Source of the DNA: Phyto melanocephala
Taxonomy: Eukaryota > Arthropoda > Insecta > Diptera > Rhinophoridae
Direction of reading: 5' to 3'
Assembly (NCBI GenBank): GCA_941918925.1
Contig: OW799234.1
Span: 95,459,978 to 95,523,977, forward strand
Length of the DNA stretch: 64,000 nt
Below, in pieces: positions 25,267 through 37,530 of this stretch. How positions within the stretch are numbered: position 1 is the stretch's first letter; every line of letters starts with the position of its first letter. A program made the translations under genes and the position numbers. The notes under the pieces were generated by a model, which worked only from the letters and a program-made list of their open reading frames with translations, searched no databases and had not been told where the DNA came from.

Positions 25267-28044
25267 TTAATCTCTTCAGAAAGTTCGACAAACATTCAGT
25301 TTTTTAGAACGATATCAAGATGATGTTGATGGATAAAAAGTTTTCGGTTCAACGGACTGGATGAAACGAACTCACTAACGATCCACTCTCAAGACCCCAT
25401 TTCACGAACTTACACACAAACTGAACTTAATGCCTCTCTTTGGACTCAAAGCTCACCGCTTTTAAAGCAATTTTTCAATATTACCCATTTTAATTCAAGC
25501 GTATAAATAATTTCCTGTTAATATTTGGGAGGTTATTATACCTTTTAAAAACCAAAAACCGATAGCAGCCACCATATACTTTCATACAATTAAATATTGC
25601 TTAAATGCTTACTATCTTACTTATTATTCCACCCATCCCTTTATATCTCATGTTTGCTTTAATAGCAAAATTTCCAAAAGTTTTTTAATTTCTACTGCAA
25701 ATTAACTTTATTTGCAGTTAAAATAAATAAAAACAAAATAAAAGTTTAAAGTTTCTCTCATATATTTCAATTAACTGATTAACAATAACAAATTAACCGC
25801 ATTCTCTAAATAATACAATAAACCTAAGAGCTAAAAAAGACACAACAGCATAAGAATCTTCTTAACAGCGCCATGAAACATTTACATATTGATAGAACAA
25901 CCAACTGCAAGACATGGTAAAAATTTAATTGTTTGTAACAGCAGCAGTGGTTATGGCAACTTTAAAATATACAACAACAGCAAATCTGTGCAACAAAAGT
26001 TTATTTAGATTTTTTTTCTTTAATGTTTTGTTTCTCTGCTAGCTGTTTATAGCAGTGAAAAAATAGCAGTAATACTCTTTTAGACAAAAAAAAATATTTA
26101 AGCTTTTTTTTCATTTTTACAAGAATATTTTTCTTTTAAATGGGAAAACTTTTTCTACATTACAAACAATTGTTTGTAAGTTGGCCGGTTGTTTGGCTGT
26201 TTTGTTGCTGATGTTGCTACTGTTATACACTCAAAGTAAAAGTTTTTTACAGCAAAAAGAGTAGAAAAGAAAATAACAATCAGATACAAATAATCTTTGT
26301 TGTTTTTAATGTAGACCATTTGTATTAATTAGACAACGAAAATATAGAGTTGAGAGTGCACAAAAAATTTACACATTAAAAAATAAATAAAACAAAAACT
26401 TCAGAAAATTTTTAAATTAAAAATTTCTCAAACCCCAATACATATGCAATAGACACATTAAATAATAACAAATCGTTCCAGTAGAAAAAAAACAACAATT
26501 TAATATTAAACACTACATTTTAATACATGAACGTTTAAGTTACTACTGGCTCGCTCTATAACAACTTTTTTAAACTAAACTTCATTTAACTAAATCATTT
26601 AAGAGCCACTAAAATTACACTTAAAATGTTTGTTTAAAAACTTTGCGTTGTCATTTATTTGATATCAACACCGTTAACATGATGCCCAGGTATCAGTTTA
26701 ACAACACAAGAGCAACAACAATATATCCCATTATCGCAACAAAAACTACAAGAAAAAATAACAAACAATACAGTAGCATTCAACTTATTTCCTATTTACA
26801 CATACCAACACACATACACATACATTTAGGTATGTTAGCATTAGCACACATGTCGGAATTTCACAGAACATCAAACAAACATTCACTCGCTACCACACAT
26901 ATTCGAACAAGTTGACTGTATCACATAAAGAAGAATCCAATTAGCTAAAGGACACTATTACCAATACGAACACCAAACATACTTACATACACTAGAATAT
27001 AAACATACAAGTAAATACATGCATCCATCATTCACACACATACAATGAACTGAAAATACTTAGGAGAAGTATAGCCAAGATATAGAATACATTTTTAAAA
27101 GAAGTTAAAAAATTGGACGTTTTCAATTTTTTAATTCAAAGACAATATTTATTTATTTATTTATTTCCTGCTCGAGTTAATTTTTTTTAAATTCTTCTAT
27201 GAGAAGAGAGCAAATCTTTTATTTTTGTGATAATGAAAGGTTAAACCGAAAAAATAAAATTTATCCAGACACCAAGCGAAACCAGCTATGGTTTTATCAT
27301 CAGCACTCTGTTATCGAAATGTTTTACTTCAGGCTTAGCCTACGTGATTTTGTTTATAAAATTTCATACAGAAATCAAGAGAAATACCTTTATAGTTTGT
27401 AAATGATTATTGTTAAATTAAATATTAATTAAAATATCTAAAGCTGACATAGCAAAAGAACAATAAAATCTGCAGAAACTGTTTTACCTAAAAACTTTCC
27501 CGGACAGACGCGATGTTTTCGACCGATCTGGCACTTATTTCACGTTGACTATTTATTAAGCCGGCAGATCCAAATTGATTTGCAAGCATAGATAAAGCAT
27601 GGTTGATGTCATCAAAATCTTAGAGTAACTTACAATGATTGGTTATAGAATATATATTGGTTGCACATAATCATTATTATATTAACTTAAACTATTAAAC
27701 AATTATCATATTGTCATTAAATAAAACCATATAAACATAATATAATCTCCACTAATCATAATTTTGTTTCATTTAATCCTAAAATGAACATAAACATAAA
27801 ATAATCCATCATGATCATAAAATAATTATATACTATAACATAATTTTATGTTGTCGTAGTACCAATCTAGCAAACAAATACTTGGTTATCCTGGTAGAAA
27901 TAATAATGTTAACAAAACTGCGATACTTCAGTTCTGGTATTCATAGTAATGACCTTTGTTAGCTTTAACATTTTTTCATCTTACTGAGAATGTTTTTTCT
28001 CGTTATGCATCGATAAAAACAAATAAATGTCACACGGTGCGATT
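25267..28044. other. A+T-rich stretch with no gene recognised
   Basis: Frames at 26643-26915 and 27199-27402 are unassigned. (ATTT)n at about 27147-27167 could be a LINE tail on the minus strand but lacks an adjacent body. A run of ATAATCAT/ATAAACATAA motifs spans 27660-27850. Confidence 0.4.
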
Positions 28045-28655
28045 TCTGGACTATAAGGGCCAAGGAATTTACAGACCCTTACATTACTAAACAGCTTTAT
28101 ACATCTTTAGTAAGGCCAATATTAGAATTCGGTTCAATTATCTGGAATGCTCAATATAATCTGTACTCTGATAAAATTGAGTCTGTACAGAAACAATTTC
28201 TGTTGTTTTGCTTACGACACCTTTTTCGGAATAGTGTTTCAAATTTTCCATCTTACAAATCTAGACTTGCACTAATTAAACTTCCCACTCTACAGAGCCG
28301 TAGAACAATGGTGAATGTAACGTTTGTTATCAAACTGATTATCGGAGATATATGCTCTAGTTTCCTTCTAAGCAACTTATCCTTCAATATTCCATCTGGT
28401 CCAACTAGAAATTTCAACCCATTGCACATACAATTTGTTCGTCGAAATTATGCTTATAATAATCCTTTTAGAAAAATTTGTTACGATTTTAATAATCTTT
28501 ATCATTTAATTGACTTTTCTGTTAGTGTTAATATTATTATTAAGAGTGAAATCATAGTGTTTTTAAATTAGTAATTGTAATATATTTCTGTAACTTTATT
28601 TTAATAGTCTGTAAGGATTTATATCTTAGACTTACTTAAATAAATAAATAAAAAA
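28045..28655 (+). mobile_element. Jockey-like LINE 3' end, open reading frame
   Basis: An open frame (stop 28569-28571) reads KEFTDPYITKQLYTSLVRPI then LEFGSIIWNAQYNLYSDKIE, SVQKQFLLFCLRHLF, SRLALIKLPTLQSRRTMVNV and ends NIIIKSEIIVFLN. This is the thumb and C-terminal region after the catalytic RT motifs in Jockey/BS-type elements. It lacks the RNase H found in other clades. A short 3' UTR (CTGTAAGGATTTATATCTTA) and a (TAAA)n tail follow; the same UTR and tail occur on the minus strand at 49.88 kb. The 5' end is truncated near 28045, as expected for LINE copies. It is the best preserved copy here. The tail runs straight into HINE copy 2. Confidence 0.85.
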
Positions 28656-29535
28656 CAAGTAAGAGCGCTATATTCGGCCGTGCCGAATCTTATATACCCT
28701 TCACAACGTGAATTCATGCAATAACAGTGGTTTGTGTCACCATTCATCCCATATGAAATACGTACATACATATAAAAACATACATATATAAAAACGTCCC
28801 ATTGTAAAATTATAAATTCACGTATGAATGTTAAAAAAAAACAAAAAAAAAAAAAAAAATTTTAAAAAAAAATTTAAAAAAAAAATTAAAAAAAAAAAAA
28901 TTAAAAAAAAAAAAATTTTTTTAAAATTATTATGTATATAATATATACAAAACAAAAAAAAATAAAAAAAAAATTAAAAAAAAAAATTAAAAAAAAAATA
29001 ATAAAAATATAAATAATATATTAAATAAAAAATAAAAAAAAATAAAAAAAAAAAATAAAAAAAAAATTTTAAAAAAAAATTAAAAAAAATTTTTTTTGGC
29101 TCAGCTGGGATTCGATGCCACGTTTTCTCTAACCAGTATACACGTTTGTATGTATGTATGTTGTTGTTGTAATGTTGCTTTTGTGAAAAAAAATCGAGGT
29201 GGTCGTGGGTTTTTGCTCATATCTCAGTTGTTTATGTACCGATGTTTCTGATTTTCAATAGCGATCTACTCCCGAATATTTCTGATATTTTAATACCTCA
29301 CCCGAGTCCAAGCGATGTCGGGGGGCTTCAAAAAGTTGATTTCAACATACACACGGACAGACGGTCAGACGGACAGACGGACAGACGGACAGACTGACAG
29401 CGCTTAATCGACTCCCCTATTCATAAGCTTTCAGAAAATATATACTTTATGGGGTCGGAAATCAAAATTGTAGAAATTTCACACGGAATGACAAACCTAT
29501 ATATACCCTTTTTCACTGTGTGAAGGGTATAAAAA
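28655..29535 (-). mobile_element. HINE copy 2 (left arm of palindrome)
   Basis: Begins ACAAGTAAGAGCGCTATATT, hairpin ATTCGGC-CGT-GCCGAAT and TATACCCTTCACA. Then come a 270-bp A-rich tract (28827-29095), a unique middle (CAGCTGGGATTCGATGCCAC), a (GGACAGAC)n tract at about 29338-29400, the core 'AAAATATATACTTTATGGGG', and the subterminal repeat TGTGAAGGGTATA. The order of hairpin, subterminal inverted repeats, (GTCY)n and TA-rich core fits mini-me/DINE-1 type Helentron-associated elements (family knowledge). Short form, without the 285-bp units. Confidence 0.8.
28827..29095. repeat. A-rich low-complexity tract
   Basis: Almost only A with scattered T (AAAAAAATTTTAAA-type). The mirrored T-rich tract in the right arm is 30039-30329, so it was present before the arms separated. 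Confidence 0.9.
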
Positions 29536-29613
29536 GATTGGTGAGGCATAACTAGCCAACCACTTTTTTCTAAACAAGTATTGTGTGTTATTGCCAATGC
29601 TCGCTTTATATTA

Positions 29614-30452
29614 TTATACCCTTCACACAGTGAAAAAGGGTATATATAGGTTTGTCATTCCGTGTGAAATTTCTACAATTTTCATTTCCGACCCCATAAA
29701 GTATATATTTTCTGAAAGCTTATGAATAGGGAAGTCGATTAAGCCCTGTCAGTCTGTCCGTCTGTCCGTCTGTCCGTCTGTCCGTGTGTATGTTGAAATC
29801 AACTTTTTGAAGCACCTCGACATCGCTTGGACGGGTGAGGTATTAAAATATCAGAAATAATCGGGAGTAGATCGGTAGTGAAAATCAGAAGCATCGATTT
29901 ATAAACAACTGAGATATGAGCAAAAACCCACGACCACCTAGATTTTTTTTTCACAAAAACAACATTACAAAACAACATACATACATACAAACGTGTATAC
30001 TGGTTAGAGAAAACGTGGCATCGAATCCCAACTGAGCCAAAAAAAATTTTTTTTTAATTTTTTAAAAAATTTTTTTTAATTTTTTTTTTATTTTTTTTTT
30101 ATTTTTTATTTAATATATTATTTATATTTTTATTATTATTTTTTTTTTTAATTTTTTTTTTAATTTTTTTTTATTTTTTTTTTTATTTATTTTTTTTTTT
30201 TATTTTTTTTTTGTTTTATATATGTATATTATATATATAATAATTTTTTTTTTAAATTTTTTTTTAAAATTTTTTTAAAAATTTTTTTAAAAATTTTTTT
30301 TTACAATTTTTTTTTTTTTCGTTTTTTTAACATACATACGTGTACGTATTTTATATGGGATGAATGGTGATACAAGCAACTGTTATTGCATGACTACACG
30401 TTGTGAAGGGTATATAAGATTCGGCATGGCCGAATATAGCACTCTTACTTGT
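29614..30452 (+). mobile_element. HINE copy 3 (right arm of palindrome)
   Basis: The reverse complement of copy 2 over nearly its full length: TTATACCCTTCACACAGTGA, the GACCCCATAAAGTATATATT core, (GTCTGTCC)n at 29753-29785, GGCATCGAATCCCAACTGAG, the T-rich tract, and the terminus ATTCGGC-ATG-GCCGAAT then 'ATAGCACTCTTACTTGT'. Differences from copy 2 are scattered substitutions and length changes in the homopolymer tract. Confidence 0.85.
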
Positions 30453-30474
30453 CTAATTATATTCGGTTTTGGGA

Positions 30475-30790
30475 TAGTTTGGCTGGACTTCAATAGCTTA
30501 TTATAGATAGAACACTTATGGTCCTACCAAATACCGAGCATTTCCTTAGTGCTATGGATATTTGGATCTGGTGTAGATTCAGCTGATTTAGTTGTCCGGG
30601 CTTCACAAAAGATCTCTTACGCTTCGAATAATTGTAATAGATAAATTTTTATCATTAATTGTTTAAACAGCATTTCGTCAACACTTTAAATTATTGCTTG
30701 GGTAACTCCCAATGCACTTGTAAGCTCTAGCTAAGTTTGTCAACAATCGGTGGGCAATCGATGCGCTTCATTCATTTTTTTTTACTAAAA
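30475..30790 (-). pseudogene. mariner transposase relic (second lineage)
   Basis: The minus strand from about 30760 reads LELTSALGVTQAII, the second helix-turn-helix type segment of mariners. A central deletion then leads to CEARTTKSAESTPDPNIHST then KEMLGIW.DHKCSIYNKLLK and SSQTIP (about 30610-30475), matching '[27 protein letters not shown]' to 'YYELLKPGQTIN' in the D,D34D domain. The first catalytic D and the C-terminal end are absent. No terminal repeats found. Confidence 0.65.
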
Positions 30791-31615
30791 AAAAGTAAAG
30801 CAAAACTTCTCACATTTCTCATTTTGTTTACACAAAATTCGACATTTTGGAAACAAAAAAAATTATTATTTCTTCTATAATGTTCAAACTATTAATGAGA
30901 GTGAATGAAATTATGCAAAAGATAAGCCATCTATTTTGAATACAGCATTTTTAATTATACACCCTTTATTACTTTTGAGAATAGAGAATTCAACCGTCTT
31001 GTCGTAAAAACTTTATTTTCTCTGTGTGTACTTAAATTTAAAGAGATGGCTTTGACTGAAAACAATATGATATACGTGGGCAGATAAGGTAGCTGCCATA
31101 ATAGTCTTATTTTAAAGTAATCTGAACACCGGAATTATTTTATTTATCAATCGCAGCCCTTGTGTGTCTAGCAACGATCATATAAGTAGGTATAAAACAT
31201 ACGGACATACATTAACAAATAATTTGTTCGAGTTAATATTTTAGGCGTTTCTACAAAATTTACTGATTGCAATTTAGCAAACATTTGGCCAAATCCCGTC
31301 AGTAGCAAAAGCATTTTTCATTTTATAAACATTATCTTTCCCCGAGATTAGTCCAAAATAGAACCACCAACAACAACCAGTTCTGCACAAGTCATGGAAC
31401 TAATTGGTTTTGCTATACCATTTACGGTTTCAGAATGAAAAGTATTTCTATAAAAATAAATTATTAAAATAAAACTAAACAAAATGTTTTTAAATTTAAA
31501 TCTTCGTTTGTGAATGCAAAACATAATAGAAACTAGAGATACACTTTAGGGCAGTTCCCTTCTGTCTAACTTATCATAAACACACAACTTTATCGAAACA
31601 CCAGCACACTCGTAG
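30791..31615. other. No gene recognised
   Basis: A+T-rich with no conserved frame. Confidence 0.4.
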
Positions 31616-32041
31616 TAAGTGCTTGAATTACAAGCTGCAACATTATGATAAAAAAAAGTTGTGTTCTTTACAGTTACTTTATAGTTTTTTTTATAAATTC
31701 CACCAAAATATGGCTGAGAACACATTTAAGTTTGCGAGTCAGATTGTAACACATCCAAATTGTCTACAATTTTTATTTTGTAAGCAGTGCATACTTCATA
31801 CACTTACCGTATTGCATACCTGGTAATTCTAAGACTGTTTTCATACGAAAGTGCAACAGAGTATGCCTTCTGTATGCCTTTTTTTATTTCTCCTTTACTT
31901 ATTGCTTTCTTTCTCACCAGTACGTAAACAGAAGATGTGATTAAGCCGCTCCGAGTAGAAATAAATTAGCGCTTATTGGTCGTAAAATAGAGATCTACCA
32001 AGTGAGACTTTGGAAATAAAAACCATAACTTTTACAAGCAC
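31616..32041. repeat. Possible MITE; motif shared with 53.1 kb
   Basis: The 8-bp inverted ends AGTGCTTG and CAAGCACT bound this stretch. Its line GATTAAGCCGCTCCGAGTAG then AAATAAATTAGCGCTTA recurs, with changes, at about 53130-53170, so it is repetitive. The boundaries are tentative. Confidence 0.35.
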
Positions 32042-32170
32042 TCTTGGTATGTGTATTTCTCATTTTTAAGAAGATCAAATACCCGCGCAGTTTTAGTATT
32101 GCAATTATTTTGGTTTTGTATATTTATATTTATACAAGAAAAAAATATTTCATGCACTGATCGTTTTACT

Positions 32171-32829
32171 ACAAACTGCTGTGCCGAATCTTGTATACCC
32201 TTCACACCATTTATTTTTGTCGTTTTAGCTAAGCCACTCTATCTAAAGTGATTAAGAGTAAATATAATTTATGGAATCGTATATATAAACAACAAAAGTA
32301 TAAGTGGCTTTTGCTTAGAGTTTCCAGACCATAACTGGCAATTACATATAAGGTGCAACGAAAACTTATTTATAAAAAAAGTTTGCCTATATCTGTGTTG
32401 GTAATTTACACATTGAGCTGTTAATTTATATGTTGCCAAAGATAAATATTTTTATATAAACGTAACAAGTATTTCAATAACTTCCATAGGAACTGCAAAA
32501 TCAGACTTTATTGGGGTAAAAATCGGAACCAATAGTATTTTTTCGCTTATATCTCAGGTCGTAGTACACCCATATAACTGGTTTTCAATAGCGAAATTTT
32601 CGAAAGCGTAACTGATGCAATGATATTATATAAGAGTGTGAATGAAGTATACGTAGGGGCTCCAAAAAGTTGATTTCAACATACACAGAGCGACTTAGCT
32701 TAAATATTTCCTCTAAGAGTTAAAAAAATATATCTACTTTATATAGAGCGTAAAGGGTATCATACAAACTAAGCTATAGTAGTGAATATATAATATTCGA
32801 CACAGCTCAATACAACAGTCTTACTTATT
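32171..32829 (-). mobile_element. HINE copy 4 (decayed, hairpin remnants at both ends)
   Basis: Begins CTGCTGTGCCGAATCTTGTA then TACCCTTCACACC, contains GGGGCTCCAAAAAGTTGATT and TCAACATACACAGAGC, and the body ends near AAAGGGTATCATAC (32763). A second, inverted family terminus follows at 32784-32829 (TAATATTCGACACAGCTCAA then 'CAGTCTTACTT'). This is either two copies merged or an element with both ends bearing the hairpin. Confidence 0.65.
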
Positions 32830-33784
32830 TCGTTATCAATTTTACATATATGGCAAATTCAGTATCAACAAGGCTTTCAAATGCACAGAACCCCATCATA
32901 CATTAAAACTTTGTACGAAATTATACTGGAGTGTTTTGTAATACATACATATTTATATTAGTGTAACAGTTAATTTAGTGCTTAGATATGTAAAGTATGG
33001 TATGATGAACAATATCTCTCTCCAGTTTTTCTCTATTACTCCCTAATTTAAAGTGTATTCTTTTCCACTATACATCGTTATTGTTTTGTACTTTTGTTCC
33101 GTTGAATGGAGAAGGCTGTTCATCGAGCGATTTTAGAAATGTTTTTTAATGATTTTAACAATCGTTAATTTGTTGTTTCTAATTGCAAGTCAATGTTGTT
33201 TATACAATGCCATTTATCAGTTTTACCAAATGCGTGTGCCTAACATTCATATGTGTGTGTATGTTCAAGTGAGAACATGCATGGTCCTTTATTTGCTGAA
33301 ATTTAAATTTACAAATTGTATGTAATTGTATGTAATTGCTGTTCGAACAAATGTGATGAAATATTAACGAATTAAAATGAAATTCAAGGCAATGTATTAA
33401 ACATCATCATCAACATTTACAAGAGAGGAAATAATACGACTAAATTTATAAAAATTTAACGACTTTATACAAAATAATTTTAAAAATTAATTTAAGTTTA
33501 AGAAAATCAAATCTCTATACAAACTTAATTATATAAATTTAAAAATTGATTTTTAATAAAAGAGTATAATTATCTCGAAATAAAAAAGAATATTTTCGAT
33601 ATTTTAGAAGTATTCAGTAAAATGTTTTTAGAACACATAATTTTGACTTCTTGAATTTTTATAATTAGAGACATTTAAAACTCAATTTGAATTATTTATA
33701 ATGCCTTAATGTTATCGTTTTATAAATAAATTAATATCAAGTTAGCGAAAATTGAGAAATTGCCTCTTTATGCCTCTTTTAGAG
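32830..33784. other. No gene recognised
   Basis: A+T-rich; a short direct repeat TTGTATGTAA occurs at about 33316-33336. Confidence 0.4.
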
Positions 33785-34610
33785 CATTTTCCATAATATC
33801 TTTAAGAACAGACTGTAGCGCTCTAATTTGAGCTAAATGTTTATGTTCAGTTTAAGGATTGTCCCGGGCTTTTTCATTTATATTCGCTTCATAACCGTAA
33901 AGAACATAGTCGGGTGCTGACAAATCTGGCGAACGCGTTAACCAATTAATTTCTGAATTTCTAGAAATAATTATTTTTTTCTTTGAGAAATACCATTGTG
34001 CCTCAGGCAGAATAGACAGTGAATCCATTCTGCTGAAACCACATTTCAGGTCTGTTGTAAAGAGCAGGATGTAAAAAATTTTCTATCATAAACCGATACT
34101 GCAATCCATTTACGATTGCAGCACTTTTCTCTCTCTATAAGAAGTAAGAGCCAACGATATTTTCAGATGTAATATTAACCATACTGTACAACCAATGGGG
34201 TGCAATTGACATTGACAATGCTGTTCTGCTTAATAACAATGTAATTTGAATGAAAATGATCTTCATTGCTCACAATTAGATTTAAAAAAAAATTTGATTT
34301 CATTTCTGGCCAACTGTTGAAATTTAACTGCAAAACTAAAATCTTACAGATGATATTTGAGTATTAATTCTTACATCGATTGCAGCTTATATTGAAATAG
34401 CAATAATTTATTTTTTTTTAGGTACACCATCGTGTCGTACGATTCGGTCACAGTGTGGTGTGTTTCGTGGTGTTTCGTTAACACTTTGCTCTACCCGTTT
34501 AATATTTTCCGCAGTGCGACTTAGACGTGGTCTACCAGTTCGAGGCAAATCTCTTATGGGGCCATGTGTGTTCTGATGATGAAGTAAGCAAAAAATCATT
34601 GCTTTAGAAA
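33785..34610 (-). pseudogene. Tc1/mariner-superfamily transposase relic (third lineage)
   Basis: The minus frame from 34599 gives RDLPRTGRPRLSRTAENIKR then VEQSVNETPRN and HCDRIVRHDGVP: the GRPR hook and second helix-turn-helix of the DNA-binding half. The catalytic half follows in pieces: VNITSENIGSYFL, IVNGLQYRFMIENFLHPALY then NRPEMWFQQNGFTVYSA, and GTMVFLKE. In WFQQN the catalytic aspartate of QQDGA has become N, and the first (SDE) motif is missing. Several stops and shifts. Unlike the rosa-like copies, it has the HPALYNRPEM variant. Confidence 0.75.
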
Positions 34611-35584
34611 TCGAAATCCTGATGTAAGATTATCGACAATATACTCATTGCATTATAATAATTAGCCAATGATTTAAATAATAAAATTCTATTATTCCGG
34701 TTCAGTTGTGAATTCTCCACTATATTTTCTTCAAGTGATATTTGTTCAACTGATTTAAGTTTTCCGTTCATTTCTAAATACATATGCTTTCATTATGCTG
34801 GTGTGTTAGTTTTTAAACCTTTTGAATATCTGCAAGGGTTGCATTTTTTTAATCTCATATTAAAAATATTTTAACAATTTAGTAAAATCGCTACTGGCAA
34901 AAAAAAAATTTATAAATAAATTTAAGAATTTTAGTTTTCAATTTAATTTACCAATTAATGTTCAAACATATCATTTGTATTTCATAAAATTTGTAAATGC
35001 AACTTCTCATATGCATAAATCAATACCATCAATTCATTTAACCATACAACTACTTATAAAAAGAAATAAATTCAAAATATTATACAAACAAAAGTAAACT
35101 CGTGATTTATCACTTAAACTTTTGGCTTAAGCAAAAATAAAAGAAAATGTGTGTGTACAGTTATAAAAGCCAACACATTTTCATAAGTACAAGTACAACA
35201 AAAAAAAAATTCGTTCATAATGTATAAAACAAACATAATCCGCTTTTAATGACCAACTCATTACTGTTAATTGATTTCAATTAAATCACGCTCACCCACA
35301 AACTCAAACACTTAATTAATGAAAAACCAAAAAGTTCAAGAACAACGAACATTTTCACGAGAACTTTTTTTCTTTCCGTCTCGTGTTCCTTTATAGATAA
35401 TCTTATTTCAGCAACTACTTGTTAAGTTTACAGTAAAAACAAATTCTTGTATTAAGTTGGTCAAGTCGATTTTAATGTAAAAATGTATTTTTATTTATTT
35501 ACTTAATGTAGAGTTTCTCATAATTTGGAAAATCTTTTAAAAACCTTTTCTGTGTTGAAAATTTTCAAATATATATTTCTTATA
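34611..35584. other. No gene recognised
   Basis: A+T-rich, no repeat or coding signal seen. Confidence 0.4.
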
Positions 35585-35706
35585 TAAAATAGTTTGTTTT
35601 TTTTAAATTAAAAAATTTAACAACAATTGTTCTTTATATTTTTAACGAAATATTTTTCCAAAATTTTTTGAAATTTCTTAAAGAGAAAAAAATTTATTTA
35701 AAACTA

Positions 35707-36700
35707 CCAGAACCCGGAACGCTTTGCTAGTGTTAATAACACACCCAGAAAACACTCAATCAAATTTATTGCCAAACGAATTATTTAGTTCTTGCATCGA
35801 ACTTTTCTTTTGTAGTTATAAAATTTCAATGCAACAATCATAATTGCTAAATGAAATTCTTTAAATACAATGATGTAATTCTACTACCACAGCTAAACTA
35901 TGCAATTGGAAACAATCATGGTACTCACAACCGATACTGTTTTCTCTGCGCAGTTGTTATAAATAAAATATTATTCGTGTTAAGGTATTACTCTCTCATC
36001 TCCGCCCCTTACCAATTTTGGTTCTAATTAAAAACAATTTTATTAAAAGTAGAAATCATATCAAATTAGCTTTTTTGCTATGGGGGGAGTCCCCGCGTCA
36101 TTTGTTCTGATCCTATAAATTGTGCGCTCGGATAATTAAACTTATATCGCAGCCAATAGAATTTAGAGCCTATAACGATTACATTTCTGCATATATTCCA
36201 TTATATATATAAACATATATTTTTTGCATCGAAGGTACCACACCCCCTCATTAAATGATATCTCATTATTGGAATGAACTGTAAATTTCTTATAAAAGTA
36301 TCTTATATGAGGATTAAAAGCTCTAATATTTATTGCTCATGAAATTAAAGGTACAACTTTTATTTTGGTTGGAATGAGACAAATTAGATTAACACAAAAA
36401 TTTAAAATATTATAAATGTAAATGTTTTGAAGATAGTTCGTAATACGTGTTATCTTTATATAGAAGGTGCCATGCCCATGTCTTATTTCAAACATAACAG
36501 GAATTACGAATATTTGAAACAGTTAGACAAATCGATCCAGTCGTTCTCCAATATTTGATAAATTAAAAAAGTGGTCGTAAAAGTGGGCGTAATAAATATT
36601 TCTTTTTGTTTAATGAACATTAAAAAAAATTACAGAAACCGGTGCAACCGTTCAGAGATGTGATTACCAACGAACGACATTTGATTTTTATTTATACAGA
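35707..36700 (-). mobile_element. Non-autonomous Helitron in unit A
   Basis: On the minus strand it starts with TCTGTATAAATAAAAATCAA after an A (36701) and ends GCAAAGCGTTCCGGGTTCTG then G before T. The end resembles the terminus of the 62.8 kb Helitron (GCAAAGCGCGCCGGGCTTGG), a short G+C-rich hairpin followed by a CTRR-type end. No Rep or helicase coding is seen. Assignment of the exact 3' base is tentative. Confidence 0.6.
35742..35950. mobile_element. 209-bp insertion specific to unit A
   Basis: Unit B reads AATAACAGTTGTTATAAAT where unit A has CACCCAGAAAACACTCAATC ... AACCGATACTGTTTTCTCTG inserted. The ends are weakly inverted (CCAGAAAACA and TGTTTTCTCTG), and the start resembles the CCCAGYAAAAAC MITEs at 17.3 and 60.8 kb. 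Loss from unit B rather than gain in A is possible, although B matches an exact empty site. Confidence 0.5.
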
Positions 36701-37530
36701 TTTAAAAAAATAAATTTTTAAAATTTTGCTTCAGGGGAATAATAAAAAAAATAAATAATAAAACGTTTAAAAAAAATGTTTTTTAAAAAAGTTTTATGGA
36801 AAATATTTTTAAAGAGGAAATATATTGAACATTTGCTTAAGAGATTTTCTTGATCAAATTTATATAAAAATATTTTTAAATTAAAAGGGTAATTTATCAC
36901 AAATGCAGTATATATTTTTATCTTCAATGACAAAAAACCTATCAAATATTTTATTTCAAAGGAAATTATAACATATTCTAGTAGAATTGAAAATTCCCTA
37001 AAAATATTTGAAAATTTATTTCTATTATTAAAAGTTTTGCATAAGAAATAATTTTTAGAAATGCTTTAAAAAATAAAAGATAAAATTTTATTTCAAATGT
37101 TATTTTATAAAAATATACCCAAAATTTTGGAAGTTAACCAGTACGAAAATCAAAACTTATGTGAAATGCAAAGTTGTCTATATAACTCCAAACAGTAAAG
37201 CCAATGGCCTTGCATTTGCTGGGGAGTACATACAAAGTCTATAGAGATTTGGCATAATGTTCTTTGAATAAATGAAAGATCTTTTTAGATTCAGGGGTCC
37301 TTCCGTAGATCGGTGGTGATCTGTAAGGTTTTTGGGGGCTGCATGTCAAATTACGGATTTGGTGTACCAATAAATATAACTTTGAAACAATCCATCTTCT
37401 GCAGCCAATAGACTCTTTCCAGGTAGTGATTTGATTCTACAGCAAGATTATGCACATTGCCACAAAGGATGACTAAAAACAAAATTTTTAAATGTAGTTG
37501 ATCAAGAAGTCTTTTCATGGCACCCTAAAA

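Noticed and set aside
28655..30452. CRISPR-like or satellite array from the GGACAGAC repeats
   Set aside because: The repeats are an 8-bp (GTCY)-type microsatellite inside a dispersed element, with no spacers.
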